64,000 bases of DNA from the NCBI RefSeq assembly GCF_022458985.1, contig NC_061770.1, forward strand, positions 34,329,599-34,393,598. Reading direction: 5' to 3'. Origin of the DNA: Mugil cephalus (Eukaryota; Chordata; Actinopteri; Mugiliformes; Mugilidae). Position 1 is the first letter of the stretch. Every line of letters starts with the position of its first letter. Under the pieces are notes generated by a model. That model had not been told where the DNA came from, made no database searches, and worked only from the letters and a program-made list of their open reading frames with translations. Of this stretch, positions 35,570-46,994 are shown piece by piece. The translations under genes and the position numbers were made by a program.

Positions 35570-36800
35570 ATACGATACCAATAGGATACTAATGATGTAG
35601 TACAATACCACACGATACAATACTAATACGATATAATACAATACGACATTATACTGATACAATACTAATGATATGATACAATACGACATGACACGATACG
35701 ATACTGATGTGATATAATACAATAGAACACGATGCGATGCTAATACGATATGATACAATACAATATGACAGGATACTAATACAATATAAAGCAATACGAC
35801 ACGATACAATACTAATACGATACGATACCAATATGATATAATACAATACTAAAACGATACGATACCAATACGATATAATACAATACGACACGATACAATA
35901 CTAATGCGATACGATACGATACGATACCAATACTGTATATGATATAATACAATACGACACGATACAATACTAATACGATACGATACTAATACGATACGAT
36001 ACCCATACGATATAATACAATACGACACGATACAATACTAATACAATACGATACAATACTAATGCGATACGATACGATACGATACCAATACTGTATACGA
36101 TATAATACAATACGACACGATACAATACTAATGCGATACGATACGATACGATACCAATACTGTATATGATATAATACAATACGACACGATACAATACTAA
36201 TACGATACGATACAATACTAATACGATACGATACCAATATATGATATAATACAATACGACACGATACAATACTAATGCTAATACGATACGATACCAATAT
36301 ATGATATAATACAATACGACACGATACAATACTAATACGATACGATACCAATACGATATAATACAATACGACACGATACAATACTAATACGATACGATAC
36401 TAATACGATACGATACAATACTAATACGATACGATACCAATACGATATAATACAATACGATACAATACTAATACGATACGATACTAATATGATACGATAC
36501 CAATATGATGTAATACAATACGACAGGATACAATACTAATACGATACCATTCTAATATGACACGATACTAATACGATATAATGCAATACAACATGATACA
36601 ATACTAATATGATACGATACCAATACGATGTAATACAATACGATACGATACAATACTAATACGATACCATACGATACCAATATGATATAATACAATACGA
36701 CACAATACAATACTAATACGATACGATACTAATACGATATAATACAATACAATACGATATAATACAATACGACACGATACTAATATGATATAATACAGTA
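35570..36800. repeat. GATAC pentamer satellite with hexamer punctuation
   Basis: About 1.2 kb of units GATAC, AATAC, GATAT and GACAC interleaved with the hexamers TAATAC and CAATAC. The pattern often repeats with a period near 52 bp (eight pentamers plus two hexamers). Because 15 bases (three pentamers) are five codons, frames stay open for long stretches. The reverse strand reads VSYRI-like peptides of up to 134 residues. These are not genes. Confidence 0.95.
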
Positions 36801-38554
36801 AGTAAGTGTTTGTTTTTCTGGGTATCTTTCTAAACACAACATTTCTACCTGAAAATGTATTTTAATTCTGGCTAATAAGTATGTAAGAGTTCTAGACCCA
36901 AATCTCGTAAGGGGCTTCACCCCCAAACCAATTCATCCCCAGTTCATCTGCGAGTCTGGTGAGTACAAGAATGTCACTAGTTGCTCCAAATGTTGACTGG
37001 AGCTGAAATACTGTAAGCCCAGCCGCACAAACAAGATATATTTAGCGCACTATTTTAGTGGGACAGCCTGGTGACTGCAGGTCTTGAGGAGATACGGTTA
37101 CTTCTGGAGTCCACATTAAAACAGCACTCGGTCAATCATGTCGGGCCATTAGTCAAAAAGGATTAAGAAGGCGACACAAGTGGCTAACGAGGACGACGCA
37201 CTGCTACTGTAATTAGTACAACTGCTGTCATAGTGTATAGTGCATCTCTATAACACCACCCAACATGAAAATTAATGCATATCATTAGAGCATGGCTCAG
37301 GTATCTAATAAAGATTTCCAAGCTCAGAGAAGTCAAGAAATATCTCCTGGCTCAGAGAGATGTCTTCTTCAGTGGCTAATAGAGGCTCATAAAGATTTAT
37401 TTAAAGTATTTAAAGGGCCACTCTGCTGATTTGTTTCCCCCTCCCTCCTTTAAGATCTTTGTCAGGGTCGGTGAAAACGACACGGGTGATTTGAGAGTGC
37501 TGTCATCACATTTATTCCTAATTTCAGTTCAATAGCCAGTAAAACGGTTGGAATTTCACAAGTTGCATTTTGGAGATGCTAAATCCTCCGTTTAACAACA
37601 GCCCTCGAGTTCCATTGTAGGACGTGTTGTGATGTCCATTGGCAATTATAGCATCTTAGAACTGCCATTGTGATATTAGCATGTGGCTACAAACACTTTT
37701 TTTTAGGCTAACTACTAAATGCCAGCAAGGCTATTTTGTGTTTGTAAAACGCTGATTTTAGAATAAGAACATGTGAGTTAGACATATAAAGGTTTGAGAT
37801 GAAGTCTTAAATTGAGGTTCGTTCACTAGCTTTTTTCACGAAGACATCCAGCTGACTTCACAACACAACGATTCAAACTAATGGTTAGCGTTGTTTGCTT
37901 GAACCATGGTTGTTCTGCGAAAGTTCTTCTGGCCTTTGGATCTTCTACTTATTTCATTTATTTATTTTTATATATTTATATTTGACCTGTTTCCCTGTTC
38001 TGTAATGTCCTAGCCCTAACCATTCATTTAGGTCGGACTTGGACTTGGACTTGGACTTGGAGCATGGATCGGTAAATGATCCATCTCCACATCTGCAAAC
38101 CTCAACAGAAGATGAATACCGTGAAATGTGGTTGAAAGATTAATCTATCCAAGTCTACCTTTAAAAACTTAAAGTAGACAATGTGACTAGCCTGCTAAGG
38201 TACCGTACCCGTGCATGTTTCCGCTGCAAACCTTTTTAAATATCGAGTCTGCAGCAATGGCTGTGGCAGAAAGGTCACTTCATACAGCGTGGACTCGGAC
38301 GCAGGGGTTGTTGAGTCCAGGACACCATTTGATACAGAAAATGAGCTGTAATCACGGGGCTGATATGATAGCGCTAACAACTAGCTGAGGTCCTGACACC
38401 TTATAACCAGACTAAAGTGTTTTCCATCTGTCACTGAACTTTGATCAGCACGGAGCGGGGACAGCGATAATAAAATGTTAGATGTGCTCGTTTATATCCT
38501 GAAACCCCCCCCCCCCGGGCTGTGGTTGCTAAGGTTGGTGGTTGCTAGCCTGTA
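36801..38554. other. Spacer between GATAC arrays
   Basis: No gene or recognised element. The only local repeat is about 4.5 units of GGACTT at 38035-38061. Short ORFs have no splice or conservation support. Confidence 0.5.
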
Positions 38555-39110
38555 TCATACGATACGACATAGCTGGGGTTAAAATAAATACGTAGTTTAA
38601 AGGTTAGAGGACCTAGAATATAATAATCTACTAAGACACGATACTAATAAGACGATACGACGTGATACGGTGACACAACATGATACTGTACAATACAATA
38701 CTTCAGGCCACACCATGTGATTTGATACATACACCACAATATGATACGATACGATACGATTTGATATAATACGATACAATACACCAGGATATGACACGAT
38801 ACGACATGATACAATACACCAGGATATGATACGATATAATACGATACAATACACCACAATACGATACACCAGGATATCATATGATACGATATAATACGAT
38901 ACGATATAATACGATACGATACACCAGGATATGATACGATATAATATGATACGATACGATATAATACGATACGATACACCAAGATATGACACGATACGAT
39001 ATAATATGATACGCCAGGATATGATACGATACGATACGATACAATACACCACAATACGATAGACCGTGATAAGATATGATACGTTGCAATACGATACTAA
39101 CACAATATTA
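38555..39110. repeat. Second GATAC array with ACACCAGGATAT spacers
   Basis: GATAC/AATAC/GATAT pentamers interrupted at irregular intervals by ACACCAGGATAT or ACACCACAAT. The interruptions differ from those of the first array, so the two expanded separately. It produces a spurious 176-residue reverse frame. Confidence 0.9.
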
Positions 39111-39990
39111 GGGGTGTAATGATTCAACCCCTACAGCGATGAATCGATTTATTTTCCTACGATCCAACTACATTAATCTGTGCTCGGCTTTCGGGACGAC
39201 ATACATCGATCTAATATGGTTTTAAAAGGTAATCAATCGATTGTATCGATACTGGGAAATAACACATTGGATTTAAGCACGTCTGACTTTATATTGATGT
39301 GTTTTTTTTTTAGCACTTTTAATTATAAAGGCGTTAAACCTTACCCGATTCAGTCTGACGATGAAGTGGCCGTGATACTCAGGCTGAAGATCGGAACTAA
39401 CGCGTCGGAGCGTTTCTACACGGACTCTTTGAAGTGCGACACACACAGTCTCACCTGCTTCTGGAAGACCAGCAGTTTGGAGCTTTGGATGTGAAAACGA
39501 ACAGCCGCAGTCCTGCATGGACGACTGCAAAGAGGAGAAGATTGGAAAACGATTCAGTACAAAATAACGTCACAAATTCATGTTTTACTGTTGTTCACTA
39601 CAATAATAAAATCCGTGAGATAGAAAAGAGTGAGATGATGAGTGTGATTTAGATAAATGAGTGTGATTGTACATTTAAGTCTCATGCTGTGATAAAGAAC
39701 TCTGCATGTAGCTAAATGCTTAGATTAAAAAAGTCACTGTGCAGATAAAAGTTTTATTTTATGCAAAAACAGATAATTTTGGTGATTTTGATCTAGAACT
39801 GTCACTGCTGAGTAGGTGTTTATTTCAGTCACACTGGTTTAATTTGTGGCTAAAAAGTTACTGAATCGATTTCAAGTCAGTGAATCGTTTTGGATCGTAT
39901 CGTTCTAAACGAACCAAAATCGTCCTTGAATCGTATCGGCAACCACGAATCGTGATTCGAATCGAATCGTTGTTAAAACGAATTGTTACA
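39111..39990. mobile_element. DNA element inserted in the second GATAC array
   Basis: The left end GGGGTGTAATGATTC and the reverse complement of the right end, GTGTAACAATTCG, look like terminal inverted repeats. GATAC repeat lies on both sides (to 39110 and from ~39992). Inside are AATCGATT-type motifs common to a fish DNA element family. A 104-residue frame at 39180-39494 is not recognised. Confidence 0.6.
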
Positions 39991-40115
39991 CGATACAATA
40001 TAATATGACACAACATGATACTAAACAATACTATACAACTTGATACGACACGCCACCATGCAACACGTCACCATGCGGCTAAATATGATACAAGACAATA
40101 CAACCTGACACGGTT
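39991..40115. repeat. Continuation of second GATAC array
   Basis: ACGATACAATATAATATGAC, then degenerate ATGATAC/TGATACGAC units. It is the right part of the array cut by the preceding element. Confidence 0.75.
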
Positions 40116-40450
40116 ATTTCAAAACGTAATGCATTACTTATTACTTGTTACTGTAATTTCAAAGTAATTAGTTACATTATAATGATATGTCTTTGAAGTG
40201 GAAGGTATTTCATTACAGCAGTTGACATATGCTCAGTTGTTTTTTCTCCTGTTCTAATCTCAAATTTGTATAAAACTCAATTAATTTAATTTATTTTGGG
40301 TTTAAAATCCATGGTAACGTGCGCTACTGGCATTTGTACTGAGTGAGAAATTATAATGATTTCTTTTTTTATAAACCCTTACATTACCTAGTTACAGGAA
40401 AAAGTAATGCAAAGTAATGCATCACAGTAATTGCATTACTTTTGTAAAAA
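40116..40450. mobile_element. TAATGCATTAC-ended dispersed element
   Basis: The left side AACGTAATGCATTACTTATTAC and the right side GTAATGCAAAGTAATGCATC...TTGCATTACTTTTG are roughly inverted. This resembles a fish element family built of GTAATGCATTAC motifs. No coding trace. Confidence 0.45.
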
Positions 40451-40504
40451 AATACCACTACTACTGAAAAAAATACCTTATATAACGGAGCATAACTGCT
40501 TAAG

Positions 40505-40590
40505 TCATATTGATGGGGGGGGGGGGCTTGGGGGCTCCAAGGTGCCTCTTGCCCGGGGCCCCAAAGTGTCTTGAAACAGCCCTGTCCATT
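40505..40590. repeat. Dispersed repeat shared with 11636-11698
   Basis: A G run, then GTGCCTCTTGCCCGGGGCCCC and a diverged CTTGAAACAGCCCTG, same orientation as the copy in spata6l intron 1. Confidence 0.6.
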
Positions 40591-41093
40591 AACACAGCTA
40601 AACTCACAAAGGGGGTTTCCCTTTATATATTTTACCAAGCTAGTGTGTGAATATATATATATGTTAGTAGTTATCAGGTGTTTGTGGAACACAGAAAGAA
40701 AATCCACCAGTTAAGCTGCACAGTGGGAACGGAGAGACCTGAGACACCTGGTGGCAGAAATAAGAACAGGCCGGTGTCTTCATGAGGGTGGTGCATATCC
40801 GGAGGACAGTGCACTGAACGCCGCTCCCGAAACAAACAAACTAATGAATGAATGAACTACATTTCACGACTCATTTGCACTAAATGAAAAGAAGAAAGGC
40901 TGCACACGGATGTGTTTGAGTGACTCCTGCAGCTAATCCTGACATTCCACACGCTCTGCTATTCCTCTCACTGTTATTCCTCTTTCTTTCTTCCTTCCTT
41001 TCTTCCTTCCTTCCTTTCTTTTCTTTGCAGCCTGTTTCTTGGCAGACGCTCATCTCACCGCTTTCTTTCAGGGGTGGGGAGGCTGGAGCCGCT

Positions 41094-41101
41094 TGACGTC
41101 A
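41094..41101. promoter_or_regulatory. hacd4: CRE palindrome upstream of hacd4
   Basis: TGACGTCA inside the larger palindrome TTGACGTCAA, about 300 bp before the hacd4 exon 1 donor. It is a candidate CREB/ATF site. A (GT)n tract follows at 41202-41219. Confidence 0.4.
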
Positions 41102-41229
41102 AGGAATTTCTCTCACTTCCTACTCAACTTCACTTCTCAACTGCGGCTCTATCAGCCCCCGAGGAAGCGCTACAAAATACTGACATTGCAGCATTTTTTT
41201 GTGTGTGTGTGTGTGTGTGAGAGAAGGAG

Positions 41230-41396
41230 GATGAAGCAAGAGTGAAGAGCAGTGTCGGTTTACAACGAGAGAAACTCCTGCACGGAGCCTTTAATAACTA
41301 CAACTGGAAGCATGATTGTCCCCAAACCCCGGCAAGGATTATGATCAGCGACTCCTGAGTGCGTGAAGCGAAACAAGCCGAGATAAGAAGGACAAT
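41230..41396 (+). other. hacd4: hacd4 exon 1, mostly 5' UTR (start approximate)
   Basis: It ends at GACAAT followed by a strong donor GTAAGT at 41397. It carries two short upstream ORFs that end in stops, at 41311 (MIVPKPRQGL) and 41341 (MISDS). The 5' boundary is a guess. Confidence 0.45.
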
Positions 41397-44300
41397 GTAA
41401 GTGAGCGTTTTCTTAAAAGCCAGCGCGTTTAAACAGGGCTTCTTCCCGCTAGAGGAATGTTCCGTATTTTCTGGGTGGAGGGTCGAGAGAGAGAACAACT
41501 GGGTGCGCACAGAGTTTTACTCAACCTGTCAGGAGGTTCAGACTTTCAGACGCATCCGACAAATATTGTCGTTTGTGCTTGTCAAGTCGCATCCGTTAAT
41601 GTTCAAGACGAGCTCAGAAAACCACTGAAAACACAGAGATTCAATAAACTTCTGTTATGAAATTCTCATCTACGTGGTGGATTAAGTCAGGGATCTGTGA
41701 AAACTGACTATGATACATAAATGTGGACACAAAAGTGAGTTCTGGCCTGTTAGTGCCACTATGATGTATAAACATGTATAGTTTTTGTGATATTTTTTTT
41801 ATTAACAGTGTTCATACACTGGCCTCAGTAGTTGTGGACAGGAGCTGCAGCGCTTTAGCCAGAAATATCTTTCATAAGTTACTGCACTATGATCATTTTT
41901 GTTGTTTATTTAGCTATTAATTTATTACTACGAAGGTAGCTTTTTTCCTAACTGTAGTGGTTTGCAGGGGGCGTCCCCCCCGGTTTGAAAGCCGCTTCAC
42001 AGAGTTGAGACGTTCGCAGACGAGTCGAATCTGTTGAACGGCTCTTTCTGAACGAACGAGTCGCAGCTTTCCAACGCGATAAATGAAACATGTATCTAGA
42101 AAACATATTTCAAAAACAATAAAGGTCAGATAGGTCACGACAAATTTATTTGGGAGATAAGTTTTTACCTCTTAAGAGCCATAAACTTGCATCTCTAGAC
42201 TGAATGTAGGGGCGGGTCCAGGTTAGTATTATTTGCTATGAGAGAGTAAATACGGGACTGAAGGACTTTCTCCACCACTTGTTCTTGGAAATGATGTTTG
42301 ATACCACTGATTTCCTTTAAAATCTGATACCAAGTAAAAATTCAGGCTGGTATCGGCGATACCGATCCAATATCGATACGTTATGCAAATGTACAAAATG
42401 TGTCTGGAAAATCTAAAAGAACTAGTGTATTTCAAATCATACAAAATATGTGAAAATGGTGTAAAAAAAAGATACATAATGCGACCTTTAAAATAAATTA
42501 TTGTTTAACCATACAAATGAAAACTTGCATCTTAATTTTTACACTGTGCTCTCCTCTTCTGTCATAACTCCACCGTATTCCTGTTATTGTTATACATTAC
42601 TTCGAATGACTGAAGTATCAAAAGCATCGACATTTTGATTTGAGAATCAAGCATAAAGATTTGGTATCGGCAGTATCGATATTTCAGTATGAATCAACAC
42701 GTCACTAGTTCTGGGATGAATGTTTTCTTAGTTTTCATAGTCCATCACTTACCCACCAAGTCATTTAAATTTCAGTGACGGGGTGGGTATATCAGATCTG
42801 AAGCCACACTACCTGTTGATCTCAAAGGGATCTGGAAGATTTTAAGACCAAATAAGACCAGATGAGACCAAAACAGCTGCTCTAAAATTAAAAAAAAAAG
42901 ATGTTTTTGATTTGTCATGAGCAGGATCATCCCACATGTGTAAGTGTGCCAGTTGGCCGTACCCGCATTATGTCAATCAACAACCAGAGCCCATCACCGT
43001 AACACAATCTATTTGTCCTCTCGCAGGCTCAGCTTCAGACTCGCCTACATTTTCTCGTACAACCTGTTTCAGTTCTGTGGTCACACATGGATCCTGGCTA
43101 ACACCATCGCCAGGTTTCTCACATTTGGCCAAGGTGAGGTCGGAGATGAAAGCGAAAAAGAATAAGCGTGAATAAAAGGAATACCTGTTATGCTTAAAAA
43201 TCTGTTTTTTTCTTTTGACTCTGCAGATGCTTTAGCCGACACGTTTTACTCCGTGGGCTTGGTGATGATCCTCTGCCAGCTGTTCTCCATCCTGGAGCTG
43301 TTCCACATCGCAGACGGGATTGAGAAAGCCCGGCTCCTCCCTCGCTTCATCCAAGTGTGAATCACAGCTCACGGAAAAAGGAATTTGGTTATTAATCATG
43401 AGGAACGTTCAAAACATTTTCTCATCCTGCCTTTCTTTTTTTTTTCTTTTCCCACCGAGGTTATGGAGAAGAACGCTCTCCTGATCGTGGTCATCATGCT
43501 GGAGGAGATCCAGAGTAAACCGGTTGTGTGCGCGTTGTTCTTCTTCTGGAACGTTCTGGACCTTTTACGGTACGAAAACAAGTACAGATGCCACAGGAAT
43601 TATTTTCATTTTCTTCGTAGCATCATTACTGAATGCACTGATGTTTGCCAGAGGACACATTGTCACATACCAGATACTTTGTCAGATACCACATACATGT
43701 ATGAGGATTCTGGGGTTTGAAGGCTTCCTATACATTTAAAATCCACCAGGACCAAGCTCTTTGCAGTCCAATATTCACACTCTATTTGTCCGTCACTCAG
43801 CTGCTGTGTTTTCATTCCCCCTAGAAATTTGAAGTTCATCTAACTCAAATTGAAGTCTCATGTGATGAGAATTTAAGAGAATTAAGGGATATCGTGAGAC
43901 GCCTTTCAATGGAAACACGCACAATGCACAATTTCAGAAATATCGCTTTTACTTTGCGAAAAGCTGTAATGGAAAACGCAGCTACTAACAAAGGCCCAGA
44001 CAACTAGACGCCGAGCTAAAAGATGCTATAAAGCTCATGCTGGGGCAAGTAGAAGGAGGTGCCTTCAGGTGTGGGTGAAGTCAGACTCTTTATGCAAAGT
44101 TCACAGTTTTTCCATTTTTTTTTTTTTGGGCTGTGCAGATCACAGTAAACAACAAGGTTTTAAAACCACAAAGTTCTTAGTTAGCTCATAACTATAACTT
44201 TTCATTTAAATTTTATTCCTAAAACACCAAAAACAACCAACACTAGAAACAACAGCGTTGCTAGGAGAGATTATAAGATTCTTCTCCTTACAAGGGCTGT

Positions 44301-46694
44301 AAAACCCAAGCTCGGTCTGATCTTAAAGATTTCACAGTATCACATACGATCCCGACAGAACTTGTGGTCTCCTAGAGTTTTAGAACATGAACCATCCCCT
44401 ACGTTATGCTACTGTGAATCCTGGCTGATTCATGGTGAAACTCCTCCACTATTTACGCCTTTCTGCCGGTATCACCTGATGATAACGATACCGTACAGTC
44501 AAGTATTACGCCCACCGACATACTATCATCCAACATGCTGCTTGTATGCTTCATCCAGATGGACATATGAAGTAATTTGTTTGTTGCATCTGCTGCTTTC
44601 TTCCCCTCCTCTCGAGCAGACGGGCTTGAGGCCAATATGAGCTGTTCAAGGTTTCTTCCTGTTATAAGGGAATTTTTTCCATTGCCACTTTTGCACATTT
44701 TTTTCTTGCTCTCGAGGCAACTTCAATTGTTATTTTTGATGCTGTATAAATAAAATAGAATTTATCAGCTACATTTTATTCTCTGCACTTTCCACTGGCT
44801 AAAGGTTCATCAAGTGTCATGAAGGACCAATGCTTCAAAAAGTATATTATTTTCCAACTTCAATAACAAAACCATAACTGTCTTAAACTTTTTGCTTTTT
44901 CTGAAAGTGACAATACATGTCCTCACAAAGACAGCCATACACACGACAGTCATGCAAAGACCACAGGTTTAGTGGTATGTGTAAGGACTTTTTAAGCATA
45001 TAATGTCCCTCTCGAATTCATTTAGAAAATCCATAGCTCTGAACCTAATAGGGAAATTCTGCACCCAAAAAGCACCATGAACCATCAGTACTTTAATTTA
45101 TAACGTGGTTTAATTGTGTATAATAAAACCTTTGTTGCCATTTTGATGGATGCTGTGATGATATATATGAAAGCATACGCATTTTTCTGTCTTTTTTTTT
45201 TACTTGTCTCATTTCAATGCTGCCTTGTTTGTTGGTAATATATATTTTCATATTTTCAATATTTTTTATACTTGTATTCTTTAGTCCACACATATGTCTC
45301 TGCTGCTGCTGTTAACAATGAGAATTTCTTCAGGTTGGGATGAATCAAGGCGTATCTCATCGTATCTTATGTTCTGACAGGTATCCTCATGAGCTGCTGT
45401 GCGTTTTGGATAAACCCTCCGTCGCCATGCTGTGGACCCGCTACACACTCTGGATCCCCCTGTACGTCGTGTCGGTCGCAACTGAAGGTGACCAGATCTT
45501 TGTTGACCTCGTCTACGTGTGAAAACCCCATTAAGGTCTCACAGCAAAAGCTTGACTTTGCGCCAACGCGTTGAGCGCCGCTGTTGTGTAAGGGAAGTGG
45601 TGGGAGCGCACAGGAAACTAGTTGGCAAAGCAGAGAAGCAAAGGAGGTGATGATAACATTTCAGGAAGTGTTGTGAAGAAAGTGTTTTCCAGTCTAGTGT
45701 GCGTTCGCCGCAAGACAAAAGTAGGAGTATCAGCGGAAACACAGGCGAGGCACTCAGATAACAAGTCAACGCAGGCCCATTAAAACTTCAACTTTTTAAT
45801 AAGTAAAACATAAATAAAAAGCCTAACACATTGGTACAAGATTTGGTACAAGATGTTGCACTAAGGACTATTAACTGTTTCTGTGTCTTCTTCAGTTGTG
45901 ACCATCTACCAGGCCCTGCCCTACATCGAGCCAACACCTTCCTCCAACAACTCCTCAGCGGCGCCGGCACAAATCAACCTCCCCCTGGTCCTGATGCTCT
46001 ACCTGCCCGTTCTTGCCCTCGGTAAGATGACTCAGATGGACTGAAATGGTTAAGTCGTAGCATGTTCCTCCATTACTGGAAATATGGAGGCACCACCCAC
46101 CTAGACCAGACCGCGAACCCCCAACAGAACAACAACAGCACGAGACCTGGCCTCCAAGTTCACTAGATCCCAACCAAGTATCAAGTGTCTTACCCTCCCC
46201 TCAACCCTCAGAAGGTCCATGTCCATTCTCTGATGAGTCACGGCCATTTTGGAGGCCACAGGTCATAATGTTATGTCAGATCGGTGTAGAATACTGGCGG
46301 TGGTTCCACTGGCACGTACAGTGTAAACCACTTTAAGACATGAAGGTCAGTCAATACAACTAAAAGGCACCGGCGCTCAGAACGTGTGCAAACTATTTCC
46401 AGATGCTTGGAAAAGCTCCAGCTGACGACTTCATGAGGCTGTTTGTGTGGTTCCCCATCAGTTTCTCAATGCTCATCTTTTCGGTCTCGGCTCATTTCAA
46501 AACGACTTTGCTTTAATTACGACTTAGCTGTAACATTTAACTCCACCATCAAAAATTATGAATGTAAAGTTTGTTTCCTCTTTTTTTTTTTTTTTTAAAT
46601 TGTCTTTCCAGGAGCTTCCGTTACAGTCTGGCAGCTGCTGAAGGAGAGAAAACACCACCTGGGCAAATGGAGCAAGAAGACGAAGAGGAAATGA
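41395..46694 (+). CDS. hacd4: Very-long-chain (3R)-3-hydroxyacyl-CoA dehydratase 4
   Basis: Coding pieces 41395-41396, 43027-43133, 43227-43354, 43460-43569, 45381-45487, 45896-46021 and 46612-46694 join in frame to 220 residues. The ER membrane enzyme catalyses the third step of fatty-acid elongation, dehydrating 3-hydroxyacyl-CoA. FQFCGHTWI, DTFYSVGLVMILCQ, LLPRFIQ and FFFWNVLDLLRY match HACD4, a short multi-pass protein. The catalytic pair of the family is Tyr144 and Glu151 in LYVVSVATE, seven residues apart as in yeast Phs1. The tail KKTKRK ends in a KXKXX ER-retrieval pattern. The ATG is formed by AT at the exon 1 end and G at the exon 2 start; the upstream in-frame stop is at 41356-41358. 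focad follows on the opposite strand, as in human 9p21. Confidence 0.9.
42283..42715 (+). mobile_element. GATACC-rich dispersed element B, copy 2
   Basis: TTTGATACCACTGATTTCC, CAGGCTGGTATCGGCGATAC and CCGATCCAATATCGATACG match the copy at 18.84 kb block by block. It lies in the first intron of hacd4. Confidence 0.65.
43885..43990 (+). repeat. Dispersed repeat shared with 58785-58905
   Basis: CCTTTCAATGGAA, AATATCGC.TTTA.TTTGC and AAA.CTGTAATGGAAA occur in the same order in both places. This copy is in a hacd4 intron. Confidence 0.6.
44590..44765 (+). mobile_element. Retroelement 3'-end relic
   Basis: CAAGGTTTCTTCCTGTTATAAGGGA, TTTCCATTGCCACTTTTGCAC and GCTGTATAAATAAAATAGAATT match the tail of a very common fish non-LTR/SINE-type element whose end reads GCGCTATATAAATAAAATTGAA. 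Only the tail remains. Confidence 0.55.
46140..46292 (+). mobile_element. Tc1/mariner-like relic, short
   Basis: ACCTGGCCTCCAAGTTCACTAGATCCC is a sense remnant of the LTWPPNSPDLN region. CATTCTCTGATGAGTCACGG and ATAATGTTATGTCAGATCGGTGTA form the right end. Most of the element is deleted. It is in the last hacd4 intron. Confidence 0.65.
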
Positions 46695-46754
46695 AGCGAA
46701 GGCTTTCGCAGCCTTTCCAGAAAAAGTACAAGAAGGAGAAAAGAAATACAGTCT

Positions 46755-46760
46755 TTTATT
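46755..46760 (-). terminator. focad: focad poly(A) signal candidate
   Basis: AATAAA on the minus strand, about 235 bp after the focad stop codon. It lies within the 3' UTR of hacd4 on the other strand. Confidence 0.5.
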
Positions 46761-46994
46761 TTTGTTTCAATGCAGGTGGTTTGGCGACAAATGCTACATG
46801 ATTATTTAAGAGAAGCTCCACAAAGGTCTACCATGGTTCATATACGTCCCGTTGCATTTTGAATTGTTTGTTCTTGGATTCTCACGTACGACCGAACGTA
46901 GGTCTGAGGAAGTCTTTGGTGCGGTAAAGCGTTGGCCGTTGTGTTACTACGGTTGTGGCATGTGGTTGTTGTTCTTGCGGTAGACTCCTCCGGG

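Noticed and set aside
35516..36837. Reverse-strand ORFs of 77-134 residues rich in VSYRI
   Set aside because: They are the GATAC pentamer satellite read as codons; they follow the repeat period and have no other composition.
38597..39127. 176-residue reverse ORF
   Set aside because: Same cause: GATAC-type array, no start context, no splice signals, no homology expected.
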